A DNA stretch of 64,000 nucleotides from Lepidodermella squamata (Eukaryota; Gastrotricha), in contig JBLDXI010000054.1 in NCBI GenBank assembly GCA_047495785.1, positions 1,178,001 through 1,242,000 on the forward strand, read 5' to 3'. The notes under the pieces were generated by a model. That model searched no databases, had not been told where the DNA came from, and worked only from the letters and a program-made list of their open reading frames with translations. Shown piece by piece: positions 23,685 to 34,435 of this stretch. The position numbers and the translations under genes are program-made. Numbering within the stretch: the first letter of the stretch is position 1; each line of letters begins with the position of its first letter.

Positions 23685-25095
23685 ATGGAACTGAGACATT
23701 TCTTAATATGTGCATTGGCGATTTTCAAAATCGTCAACGCCCAAAATGGGAATCAAAGTTTAGCAGTCGATACAACCTCAATAGCACCTCCGACTACAGC
23801 GAGACCCTCGACTACAGTCCCCAAGCTATCAACAACTGAGATTCTAACAACAATCCGGTCTTTATCCGCCCAGAATGGAGCTGCAAGTGGACTGCCAACA
23901 AATTTCAACCCGCAAAACTTCAACCCAACCCAATTTCTGCAGTCGAAATGCCGCCTGGCTCCTTACATCAACTCGCCGGATGAATTCAATAACGCGAAAA
24001 CTGAACTTCACATTAGCTTGGAGGTTGATCGATTCATCGGTATCAACGATATCGACGAATCCTTTATCTTTGTCGGAGCCCTTTTCTACAGCTGGCAGGT
24101 ACCTTGCGTCGCAAATATCGCCCGAACTGACCCGGATTGGCCGAAAAATCTGACATCGATGCCAAATATCGCGGATGGTAGCAACTACTGGATGCCGCGT
24201 TTTGCCCATCGAAATTCGCTGACGGATCTTTTGATGAGAAACTCGTTCTCCCTGTTCATGAACGTCATACCACCTGTTGGGCTGTTCATCACGGTTCAAA
24301 TGGGCACGTTCAACTCGTACTGCGATTTGGACCTGAGTGACTACCCGTTCGATGAGCAGATTTGCCACGTTGATCTGCTGACACTCTACCCAACAAAATA
24401 CGTGACAATCAAAGATGTTGGCTTCCTGCATTTATTCGAGGGATCTTTCATGGGTGTTAACACTGCCTGGGAGTATGTTTCGAACTACACGACAATCACA
24501 GCTGTTCCAGTCCCGCCTTTAGGAGATTTCGCCCAGGCGACGTACTACTTCAAGTTCAGAAGGCGTCCGGCCTACATTATGTACAATCTGTTCACTCCGA
24601 GCTTTGTACTCAACATTCTTCTGATTGGAATGTTCTTCATTCAAGGTTTGATTGCGCTCTTATGGATAATTTTTCTCAATTTTTGTGATTTTTCAGCTGA
24701 TTCTGCGAGTCGCCTTTCCTACTCTGTCACCTTGCTTCTGTCAGTGTTCGTGTTGCAGGTTGGTTTCATTGATGGTTTCAAGAGAAAAACCAGTACAATC
24801 TTTTTTTCATAATATGCAGACACAAATCCTGAACACGATTCCTAAAACGCCACAACCCATCGTAATCACGTTCTACACATTCGCTCTACTACTGTATGCC
24901 ATGTGTATGAGCTTATACGCCGGTGCGATTCTCTACTACCTAACTTTCCACGGCGAGCACGCCAAGGCTGAGGTCATTCTCTGGGAGAAAATGACCGTGA
25001 AGTTTTATAAAATCATAGAAACGGTTGCCTTCATCATCGCGATCGCTGTTTACATCATCATCAACATTGTCGCTTTTTCGCTTGCCAGAAGTTAA
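23685..25095 (+). CDS. Cys-loop ligand-gated ion channel subunit L4
   Basis: Three exons: 23685-24645, 24697-24758 and 24820-25095, giving 432 aa. Start MELRHFLICALAIFKIVNAQ is a signal peptide; a Thr/Ser/Pro-rich spacer follows (residues about 25-60). The ligand-binding domain carries a 13-residue Cys-loop (CDLDLSDYPFDEQIC). Exon 2 is a 62-nt micro-exon encoding M2 (ADSASRLSYSVTLLLSVFVL). Exon 3 encodes M3, a very short linker and M4. The M2 sequence resembles cation-channel M2 helices in its S..V.LLLS pattern but has no flanking GEK, so selectivity stays open. The WxD motif reads WQV followed by PC. Same orientation and exon plan as L3, 0.7 kb upstream, so the two arose by tandem duplication. 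Confidence 0.89.
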
Positions 25096-25362
25096 CATTT
25101 CAATCAGGGTTTAGGGCTGTATCCACAGGGTAAATTCGCATTCTTGACGGTTTGAAACAGAACAAATAAATGAGAGTCTGTGTCGAACATTTGTGGACAT
25201 TGGGATGCTAGAAGCTTCAAAAAGCAATCATCTCGAGCGAGCACGAGACATGCTTATTAGCCTAATCACACGTAACGACGTAACTGTAAAGCTCTTACGC
25301 CTCCGATCATCAGGCATGACAAATCGGTCGATTCCAGTATAGTTCTCTTTCAGCCTTTCATC

Positions 25363-27917
25363 ATGCTTTTCCGACATTTCTCTGTTGACATGATTCAACT
25401 CAGCATTGTGCTGGCCTTTGCTGGCGCCTTGTCAGCAGCTCGATTGAACATGTCGAGCATTATGCCCCAAAGAATCTCTGCTGATACGAGTGATTCACGT
25501 CCGGTTATCAGTTTGCTGGCTGCCTGCAATTATTATGGCCTACCGTCGCTATCCATTGGACCTTTATGCACCGAAGCTATGCGCTATGCTCTCAATAGCC
25601 TAATTAAAATACCGAATTTACTATCGGGGTACCAATTGGTAGTCGATCCTTATGATGACCAAGTATGACGTAGCTTTATTGAGATTTCCATCACTAAATG
25701 TTGACTTCAGTGTAGCAGGCCACCTGGAATTCGTAACTTTCTCAATCAGATGGAGATCAGCGATCGAGTGAAAGATCGATTGCCTGTTATACTCATGTCT
25801 CAGTGCCCGTCTCACTATCACACTGGTCAAATGATGGCAGCATTCAATTACATCGGAGTAAGAATTTGTCGAGCTTCTCTTTTCGTTTTTCAATTCTCAA
25901 TTTTAGATAGCGTCAATGACGTTGATGGATGAGGTAGATTTGCAGCGCAATCGATTTCGAAATTTTTTCGTCCTCTCGCCTACTGTTACTGATAGCTACG
26001 ACGCCATCGGTCAGTTCATGACAAGAATGAACTGGCGAAAATTCGCCCATATCTCTGAAATGTACGGCCTTTTGAACCTCATGGAAATGGAAGCATCTTC
26101 AATACTAGAGGCGAAATACAATCTATCTACCATTGGCACTTTCAAAGTCCCATTTGTCTACAATATTCCCCCAGAATCTGAAGCTGTTAGGGACACAGTA
26201 GAAGAGCTGAAATTATCAGATGCCCGAATCATCTTACTAGGAGCGGTCTACTCGTCGCGTGTCGCGTGCTGGCTCCATCGTTTCAGAATTTTCGGGCCAA
26301 GCTACGTCATTTTGTTACCACAAAGATGTGAATTCTCGACTATCGACCCGTTCCGTTACAATTGGTGCTCGTCGGAGATGTTGAGGGAGGTTTTACAGAG
26401 CGTGATCGTTCATACTCCTGTTACGACCATGGACTTGCAGGACAACAGTAGAATTGATTCACTCGGAAATTCTGGGTTCGATTTTGATCAAGCTATCAGT
26501 TCAAACGTCGATGGTGCTAGGGAATCAGTAAACTGGGCCTTGCGACATCACTTCTACGACAATTTACTTCTAGCAATTCACATTTTGAACAATACAGAAG
26601 CTTCTTTGAATTCGAAGAATCAGTCCTTAAAGAACTGGATAACAAGCGGCTCGAATTTTCGGATTAATGGATCTTTTATATCTGAGGAAATCAAACAAGC
26701 CATATTTTCAACACTGGTAACCGGGAAACTTGGCGAAATCGGTATAGATCGTATTTCTACGAAGAACACAAGGGGAAACCTGGCGTACGGGTTTATGCAG
26801 TACCATGCCACAACATTGGCTAAGCAAACTGTTGCGGCCTTCATGACCAGGGCTCGAAAACTGACTCTCGGGCCTTTCAAATTAGACTGGAGAACAGCTC
26901 GCGGAGATCCCCCGGTTGATTCAATTCGAATCTTACGAGTTGAAAGGCCCATTTTACCAATCGCAAGTTACATCACGTTAACATCAATAAGCTCGGTTTT
27001 CCTGTTAGTTCTCATTGCAATTTCAGTTATTTGGTTATCAAAGTGGAAGACTGACGATGTACAAAATGCTCAGCCATCGTTACGGCTTTTCGTAATTCTT
27101 GGAGACCAACTCTCGCTTATAGCAATAATAATTCAGCAAAGAGCCTTCACGAACGAGTTACGCATGAACTGCATGGCTTCACTTTGTTTAGTTTTTATTG
27201 GTGTCTTCAGCATACTCTATGGTATGGTATCTGAACTCATCCTGGCCTTGAAAATGAGCCATTTCACGAGGAGGAATCGCAAAAAGTCAAGCACAGTATT
27301 TATCCGCTCTACAGCATCTCGATTTTCTGATAGATTTGGCATCAACCGGATTTCAACGATAGGACAATCGTTGGATCAAGACCGACCAATGAAACTCGCA
27401 ATTCTTTCGGGCCTCATCATACTCACTATACTTGCGATTTTGATTATTTCGGCTTTAATATCTGAGCCAATGATAAACAATTTTGTAATCGGTCCTTCAA
27501 CATTGAGCGATGATTTCGCCATTCAAGAAGTGATTTATTCTTGCGTCATACAGAGTTCACTATCGAATCAGATCATTTTCGGTATAATACTTGGTTTCTT
27601 TGGTCTCTTAATTGTTCGAGGTGTCCTTCTAGCCTATGAATTGAGATTGGTGAGCTTTGAAAACTGTCATAACTTAGCTTGAGTACTTCTTCTATCTTTG
27701 ACAGAAGGTTTTACGGCATTTCAGTGACCTCAAGGCGATCATCTACTGCTTCTACGGCACTGTGGTGCTGCTAATTTGCGGCGTGGTTACCTCTGTTTTC
27801 ATTTTCAATGATCAATCTATGCAAAGGCAGGCGATGTCAGTGACAGTCCTGCTCATCGTTCTGTTGAATCTATGCTTTATTTTTGCGAAGAAAAGTGCGC
27901 ATCTAATGAAAATATAA
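25363..27917 (+). CDS. GABA-B-like class C GPCR R3
   Basis: Four exons: 25363-25662, 25711-25857, 25907-27649 and 27705-27917, giving about 800 aa. Exon 1 encodes a signal region (MIQLSIVLAFAGALSAA) and the start of the flytrap (RPVISLLAACNYYGLPSLSI, CTEAMRYALNSL). Exon 2 begins CSRPPGIRNFL and ends at a strong gtaaga donor. Exon 3 carries the rest of the flytrap (ACWLHRFRIFGPSYVILLP) and TM1-6, exon 4 TM7. The reading frame then runs past the position where the other receptors splice (FAKK) and stops at TAA 27915-27917, so the last small exon of the paralogues has been lost. It is the only plus-strand receptor in the left half of the cluster. Confidence 0.86.
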
Positions 27918-28264
27918 ACGAGCCCAGGTAGGATGCGTTTATTCGAAGAAAATCTTTGCGAGACAAGTAACAAGTCAGGTGATGAACTGTTTTGATTTTT
28001 TGTTTTATTCTTGCCATCTTTTTCGACCGCGAGCTTCTCGAATAATAATAAATGGCTATTTTCCCCTGAAAGTGACGTGAACAAGCTAAAAGAAATCTGA
28101 GATTTTCAACGACGCTGACGATATTAAGTAAACAAACTAAACATATTCTGGAATGTTGATGACAGCATTGAGAAAAATGAGTTATCCCAGCTGTGGGACA
28201 AAAATGTTGGGCATACAAAACCTTGAGATGTGACATTGATGGTATCTATAACTAATTTTGTTCC
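27918..28264. other. Convergent 3' region between R3 and R4
   Basis: R3 (plus) and R4 (minus) converge here. Contains a partial copy of a foldback MITE at about 28078-28120. Otherwise nothing recognised. Confidence 0.45.
28078..28120. mobile_element. Partial foldback MITE end
   Basis: The stretch gaacaagctaaaagaaatctg...ttcaacgacgctgacg matches the right terminal repeat of the MITEs at 32965-33150 and 48180-48343. The left end is not visible, so this is a decayed or truncated copy. Confidence 0.55.
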
Positions 28265-31249
28265 TCAGACTTCAGGATTATCGCGATTGGCTGGTGCTGG
28301 TGATATCTGGATTTGTGACTTGCGCTTGCCAGTCTGAGAGCGAATCTTGAATTTTTTAAAATTGTAGCGGAGAACATTTGAGGCACTTTTCAATCTCACC
28401 TGATATATCTTTCGGGCATATAGAAGACCAAGATTCAGCAACACCACCAATATAATATTGACGGAAATCGCTAGACGCTGATCGGCTTGCTCTTTGAAAA
28501 TGAAAGCTGCAACCACAGCCCCACATATCAGCATCAGAACTGTCCCGTAGAAGCAGTAAATAACTGCTTTTAAATCATTCACAGACGCCAAAGTTATCTT
28601 TAAAAAAAGTTAGATACTTTGATTGGAGAGGTGAAGACTTACTGATCTCAATTCAAATGCTAAAAGGGCTCCAATGAGAATTAAAATCGCGAAGGAAGCG
28701 AGGAATATTCCGACAACAGCTTGGACAATGGCTGAATCCCCGAAATCGCACGTGTAGATGATGTCCTGATAAGCAACCTCGGCGCCCAAGTCAATTTCCC
28801 CCAGGGAACTGAACGTCCTTGAATTCGTTATCGGGGCCGCCATGAACCAAATCAAGAGTAGAACAACGTCAACGACGAGAAAAATCATCCCTATAACAGC
28901 CATCTTCTTCATGGACTCGGGTATCGGATTAACAGGTGAATGGCGCTCAGAGTTATTATTCGTAACATACTTCCAGTCCGGTGCCCAAGCTCTTTCCAAC
29001 GAATGCATTATTTTGGCATAACTATGCCAGATATGATGACAATGAGCCATATATAATTTCACTGTCATTCCGAACAGAATGCAACTGATGCCCGAGAACA
29101 GGAATCCGAAAGATGCCATACAAAGCCTGTTGTTGAAGGTGGTGAATTCAGGTCGTTGGATGAAAGATGAAATCAGCATCAGAGAATCTCCGAACAATAT
29201 GAAATAATTGAAAACTGGCATCGATTTCTTGACTATTCTTGATTTACGATTTGAAACCAGAACTATTGATACCCCAATCACATTGAGCAACTCGAAGCAT
29301 GAAACTATGATTATCGATATGTAGTTCCTCATTGGGCTGAGAGGTGACTCGATTTGAACTATTCGCAAGCCATCGACAGGAGGATTCCCACTTGGGGTGT
29401 CCCAATATATTTGCATCGGCCCGAATGTCACAGTCCTAGTCCTGCTCATGAAAACAGCCACTGGCTTCGTAGTAAGTAGGGTAGTATTAGGGATTTGTTG
29501 GTACTGATAGAAGGCGTAAGCGATATTTCCGCCGGTGTTTCTTGTTGTATTCCGCTCAAAGCCGAACTCACCCAGTTTCCCGGTCACACGCGTGGTGTAG
29601 AGCGCTTTCTTAATTTCTGCGACTATGAATGAACCGTTTTTCTTGAAATTCTCCGTAGTTGTTGTCCAATCCAGTAGCGTTTGGTTGAATTTTTTCAGCA
29701 CTGATTCTGTCGAATTGAGGACGAATAGTGAGAGAAGCAACGGGTCGTAGAAATGATAGCGGTCAAACCAACCGACGATTTGAGGATTGATATCGATCAT
29801 CGAATTTACGGCATCATCGAATTCTCGAGCCGAATTGCCTAACGAGTCAGTTTTAGACCATTGGCCTAAATCCATGGCAGTGGCTGCGTTATGCAAGATC
29901 GAGCTTTGAAGAACCTCGCTCAGCATCTGCGTTGTGCACCAACTGAAACGAAGTGGATCTGTTTGCGTGAAAGAAGATCTTTGCGGTATCAAAATAACGT
30001 AGTGAGGCCCGAAAATTCCCAACCGATGGAGCCAGCATGCAACTCGCGATGGAAAAATTGCCCCTAGGAAAATAATTCGAGGATCAACAGTTTTCATTTC
30101 TTCGATAGTAGCCCGGATTTCTTCAGACTCTGGCGGCGTAGGGTAATCGAAAGGTATTTTGAATATTCCAAGTGTTCGTACGTTGTACTTCGATTCTAAC
30201 ATCGTCGATACGTCAATCTCCATTTGATTGAAGATGCCGTACATTTCTGAGATTTGCGCCATTTTCCGCCAATTCATCAGTTTCATGAACTGCCCAACTG
30301 CTTCGTAATCATCGGCAACAGATGGCGATAGATTATACAAATTCTTGAGTAGGCTTCTCTTAACATCAACATCATCCAAAACAGTGAAGGCAGTGATCTG
30401 TAATTTAGTAATGTTGCAATGTTCCGGAAGTTGGTGAGCAATCTTACTGAAACAAAATTATACGCTGCCATCACTTGACCGTTGTAGTAGTGAGCCGGGC
30501 ACGCTGAGTGGATGAGAAGAGGGAACCTTCCATCGGCCTCGTTATTTTCGTCCATTTTTTCTAGGAAGGCTTCGATACCAGCGTGTCTGCTGCACTGTGG
30601 TATATTGGTAAATTAGTCTTCATATCAGTCAGATTTCCGGTCTGATTTAATTTTGCTACGTATTTCGCACTCGAAACAAAAAGAAAACAACTGAAACTAC
30701 GGAAAGCTGTACCTAGGTACGCAGCTGTTTTGAAAATGCTTAAAATCGACGCGCCATGCTGAAAATGATACTTTTTGGCTGAGAAAAATGAAATAAAACA
30801 GAATAAAGTTGTGAAAAATAAATCACTATCTGAGTTTTATCCGAGGCAAGTGAATCGTCTATCCTCTCGTTGAATGAAAAGCCCCCATGTTTGCAATATC
30901 GGAAAAATCAAATTTCAATACCCTCAATTCCGCAACTTACATAGTCGTTGTATACATCGATCACGATTTCGTAATTTCTTAGCAGGTTTGGGACGTTTTT
31001 GATGCTGTCCAGGGCGTAACGCATTGGTTCGGTACATAGAGGGCCGTTATTCAGAGTAGGAGGCCCCCAGTAATTGAGAGAGGCGAGCAATTTTATCACA
31101 GGGCGGGAATTATTCGGGTTGTAACCAGTTCTGAATATGAAGTCTGGCATTGGGCTGTCCATTGATACCTGAGAAGTCAAACTGGTGCGAACAACAACCA
31201 TCAGAAACAGAATAAACATAAGCATTTCGCAAAAGTTTAGTGTACTCAA
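28265..31249 (-). CDS. GABA-B-like class C GPCR R4
   Basis: Five exons: 31249-30941, 30594-30448, 30397-28643, 28597-28400 and 28345-28265, giving about 829 aa. Signal peptide within MLMFILFLMVVVRTSLTS; flytrap opening RPVIKLLASLNYWGPPTL and CTEPMRYALDSIKNV; exon 2 starts CSRHAGIEAFLEKMDENNE. Exon 3 includes the DPRIIFLGAIFPSRVACWLH core and TM1-6; exon 4 TM7; exon 5 the C-terminal tail IRSQTGKRKSQIQ. The first intron is 346 nt, by far the longest in the window; the others are 45-54 nt. The last intron (54 nt) is a multiple of three with no stop, so its retention would simply add 18 residues. Closest relative is R8, which shares the same exon plan and tail. Confidence 0.87.
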
Positions 31250-32415
31250 TGAGTGACAAAAAAGACGCGCTCTTCCAATATATAAGTATATATATATTGC
31301 AAGTTACTTGTAATCAAGTTAAAAGCTACGAGTAATTACTTAGAAAATACTAATCGGAATAAACCCCGCAATTTCGTCATTTCAATCACATCGTCGTGTT
31401 GCCCTTAAAAGGACCATTATGGGGAGTACAGCCTAATAGGAGAAAGAGTACATCGCAAGTTTTAAACTACAACCCAATACTGGAGAACCATACATTTTAA
31501 TATATTATTGCGGCGCAACGCGGTTGCATATCTCTATCCCAAAGTGAATATCCCTACCTAAAGATCCAACACAGGACAGAATATTTCGTCGTGAAATTTC
31601 AGGAATTCAGACCAATTATCACAAAAGCTTTTAAAATATTCTCATCAAATGAAAATGCATGGGCGCTTTCCAATATCAATCGTGGGATTCAAGCTCGTCC
31701 GTTTCTACATAGGACCTGATTTACGACTAAAATAATAATTTACTTCGATAAAAAGAGGTGTCTACAAATGAAAATTACCTATACTCACCGGTTTCGGACA
31801 GCCCGCTGAATAGTTGAGTTTATGTTCGGACAGGGCAATTTTTTGATACCCCGCATACCTGACGTAGAAATTGGCCTGTCCAGAATTGATTCATCATTGC
31901 GCTGGAATAGTAACATAAATCGATTGATTTTATTTACACCTTACCTTTCTGCGAGCCTTCCGCGAGCCCCTTTCAAGCAAGGGCCCCTGGTCGCGTGCCC
32001 CGAGTGCCAATGTTGAAACGGCATGGTGATCTATCAATGATAGGACAATTATATCAGCTCAAATTGCTTTCTTTAAAAAAAAATTGCTCTGGATTCCGTG
32101 ACAGTTCTGGCTGTGTATATTATCATTACTTAAGTCATTACGGTACGAAAGGGATAAGGATATATCCAATCGTCTTTACCGCTTTCCACTCTCCCGCCAA
32201 TCAGCATAAAAGGATTTAAAAAAAGGTTAAGTGTGAGCGATTACACGCGATACGTGAAAATGAGAGTACCATTCAGAATTACAGCTGCATTGAATGGGGT
32301 GAGACGGGTGGAAATATTGGAGAAGTTCTGTATCCTATCAATTACACCATTCCCTGCAATTGCGTTTGACAAGCATCATTATATTGTATGCAAGTCTTCG
32401 CAATCGAAATATTGT
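31250..32415. other. Intergenic region, no gene recognised
   Basis: Upstream of R4. A TATATATATT-rich patch lies at 31280-31300 just 5' of R4 and could be its core promoter. The rest holds nothing I recognise. Confidence 0.4.
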
Positions 32416-32818
32416 CCGTGTTTTTCATGTGTTGTACGCTCATCGTGCGTGTACGAGAAAGCATACAGCGCGCGTACGACAAATTGCTGAAACACAAAAT
32501 ACAACGCGAAAATCGGCTTTCTTTGATATTCGTAACCGGGCGCGCAGCTCAATTTTCGGACCGGGCCCCACTGACCAATCGAAGTGCTCACGGAATTAAC
32601 GCGTAACTCGAACGCGCGCGCGCAGGCCGAAAGATGCGTAGATCGACGCTCGACGCTCGGTGATAAGGCGCGTCGTACGCCCCCTAGGCGTGCGACGAAA
32701 ACTACATCGTACGTACAACTTTTCCGTCGTATGTACGACGCACATACGACGCGCTGAAATACAGAATACGACGAAAAAGGTGCGCGCACCATCGTACGTA
32801 CAAGACATGAAAAACACG
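32416..32818. mobile_element. CpG-rich foldback element, about 403 bp
   Basis: Inverted terminal repeats: ccgtgtttttcatgtgttgt at 32416 and its near reverse complement ending at 32818 (acaagacatgaaaaacacgg), with similarity continuing inward through gtacg/cgtac and gcgcgtac blocks. The interior is strikingly CpG-rich with nested palindromes (cgtcgtatgtacgacgcaca). Both strands give similar spurious reading frames because of the symmetry. No coding capacity. Target duplication is not obvious. Confidence 0.72.
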
Positions 32819-32964
32819 GTGTATAGTATCTCGACATAAGACAGGACACATATTGCGAGGGAAGCCGGAAAGGGTCAAAATTGACGTTTTTTTCATGGCC
32901 TGACACTAATAGCGAGGTAATGCCGATGAGTATTCACAGCTGTTCTTGATAGCGTTCCTGATGT

Positions 32965-33150
32965 CGTTAGCGTCGTTGAATATCTCAGATTTAGGCTTGT
33001 TTACATCCGTTTCAAAGTGACGAGTGACAAGTAAAAAGCGGTTTTTTAACGTGAATGAAGAGGCGAAAACAAAAGACTTTTTACTTGTCACCTCTCGCCC
33101 CGAAAAGGATGTAAACAAGCTTAAATCCGAGTTATTCAACGACGCTAACG
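32965..33150. mobile_element. Foldback MITE with 4-bp target duplication
   Basis: Starts CGTTAGCGTCGTTGAATA and ends with the inverse TATTCAACGACGCTAACG-like sequence; the arms extend about 45 bp (through gcttgtttacatcc). Flanked by atgt at 32961-32964 and 33151-33154. The duplicated segment upstream of S3 has an empty site (cctgatgt then gttg at 48913-48924), which confirms the insertion boundaries. A second full copy is at 48180-48343. Confidence 0.88.
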
Positions 33151-33362
33151 ATGTGTTAGCAATTCTTCTGCCCTTGCTCCATACAGAGTTTTTCTGGCTA
33201 TAATAATCGATTCACTTGAGCTGACTTTCGGCTGAGTCGAAAGCGGTCAAAATTCACGTTTTTTTTAAATATCCTGACGCTCCTATGGCCTGAAATGAAC
33301 GCTGACAAAAAACGGTTAGTTTATTCAGCTGGCTTTGATGCTCCACCACTATATGTCAAAGC

Positions 33363-33369
33363 TATAAAA
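33363..33369 (+). promoter_or_regulatory. TATA box of S1
   Basis: TATAAAA, 80 bp upstream of the S1 start codon, within a block (gctataaaatgtctcc...cgcaacatttctcattcttg) conserved in front of all five S genes. Confidence 0.8.
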
Positions 33370-33448
33370 TGTCTCCAAATTCTCCCAGGAATAACATCGC
33401 AACATTTCTCATTCTTGATTCTTGATTCTTATCATTCAACCCCAAATC

Positions 33449-34435
33449 ATGGCAGCTCGTCTCATTTGCTTATCCATGGCCATCGCCTGTGCCGCCGCGA
33501 TCAACTTCAACCAGGAGAAGTACCATCAGGGGGTCGTCTACAACGGCGAGCAGAAGTGCAAGGAAGTCTGCGAGGCTAAGCAACTACCCATGCACGAGTT
33601 CCACGCCACCGGTGCGGAACAGAGCGTCGGCATTTGCGAGTGCTACATTGCAGCTGCTGATAAGCCTATCGCAAGGGAAATCAGCGACGAACTGCCCGCC
33701 ACTACCAAGTACCATCTAGAGGTCGTCTACAACGGCGAGCAGAAGTGCAAGGAGGTCTGCGAGGCTAGGAATCTGCCCATGCACGAGTTCCACGCCACCG
33801 GTGCGGAACAGAGCGTCGGCATTTGCGAGTGCTACATTGCAGCTGCTGATAAGCCTATCGCAAGGGAAATCAGCGACGAACTGCCCGCCACTACCAAGTA
33901 CCATCTAGAGGTCGTCTACAACGGCGAGCAGAAGTGCAAGGAGGTCTGCGAGGCTAAGCAACTACCCATGCACGAGTTCCACGCCACCGGTGCGGAACAG
34001 AGTGTCGGCATTTGCGAGTGCTACATTGCAGCTGCTGATAAGCCTATCGCAAGGGAAATCAGCGACGAACTGCCCGCCACTACCAAGTACCATCTAGAGG
34101 TCGTCTACAACGGCGAGCAGAAGTGCAAGGAGGTCTGCGAGGCTAGGAATCTGCCCATGCACGAGTTCCACGCCACCGGTGCGGAACAGAGCGTCGGCAT
34201 TTGCGAGTGCTACATTGCAGCTGCTGATAAGCCTATCGCAAGGGAAATCAGCGACGAACTGCCCGCCACTACCAAGTACCATCTAGAGGTCGTCTACAAC
34301 GGCGAGCAGAAGTGCAAGGAGGTCTGCGAGGCTAGGAATCTGTCCATGCACGAGTTCCACGCCACCGGTGCGGAACAGAGCGTCGGCATTTGCGAGTGCT
34401 ACATTGCAGCTGCTGATAAGCCTATCACCGCTTAA
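33449..34435 (+). CDS. Secreted Cys-rich repeat protein S1 (five 63-aa repeats)
   Basis: Single exon, 328 aa. Signal peptide MAARLICLSMAIACAAA, then five tandem repeats of 63 aa (189 nt) starting at 33518, 33707, 33896, 34085 and 34274; the last is cut short and ends DKPITA. Each repeat has four cysteines spaced C-x3-C-x21-C-x-C (CKEVC ... ICECYI) with an invariant MHEFHATGAEQSVG core, and a linker AREISDELPATT. Repeats 2 and 4 are identical at DNA level, and 1 and 3 share the KQL variant, so a two-repeat (378-bp) unit was duplicated. I do not recognise the family. It is presumably exported and disulfide-bonded. S3 is a close relative. Confidence 0.88.
   Translation: MAARLICLSMAIACAAAINFNQEKYHQGVVYNGEQKCKEVCEAKQLPMHEFHATGAEQSVGICECYIAAADKPIAREISDELPATTKYHLEVVYNGEQKCKEVCEARNLPMHEFHATGAEQSVGICECYIAAADKPIAREISDELPATTKYHLEVVYNGEQKCKEVCEAKQLPMHEFHATGAEQSVGICECYIAAADKPIAREISDELPATTKYHLEVVYNGEQKCKEVCEARNLPMHEFHATGAEQSVGICECYIAAADKPIAREISDELPATTKYHLEVVYNGEQKCKEVCEARNLSMHEFHATGAEQSVGICECYIAAADKPITA
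33518..34432 (+). repeat. Coding minisatellite, 189-bp unit x 4.8
   Basis: Five in-frame units, almost identical, arranged in an A-B-A-B-B' order (KQL, RNL, KQL, RNL, RNLS variants). The low divergence points to recent expansion or gene conversion; copy number may vary between individuals or be misassembled. Confidence 0.9.

Noticed and set aside
32379-32906. 175-codon open frame (minus) and overlapping plus-strand frames
   Set aside because: They lie across the CpG-rich foldback element; similar sequences appear on both strands because of the inverted repeat, so they are artefacts of symmetry.
33716-34282. Antisense open frames across S1
   Set aside because: They repeat exactly every 378 bp and are only shadows of the coding minisatellite.
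33518-34432. Tandem repeats as a CRISPR array
   Set aside because: Units are 189 bp, coding and contiguous without unique spacers, in an animal gene.
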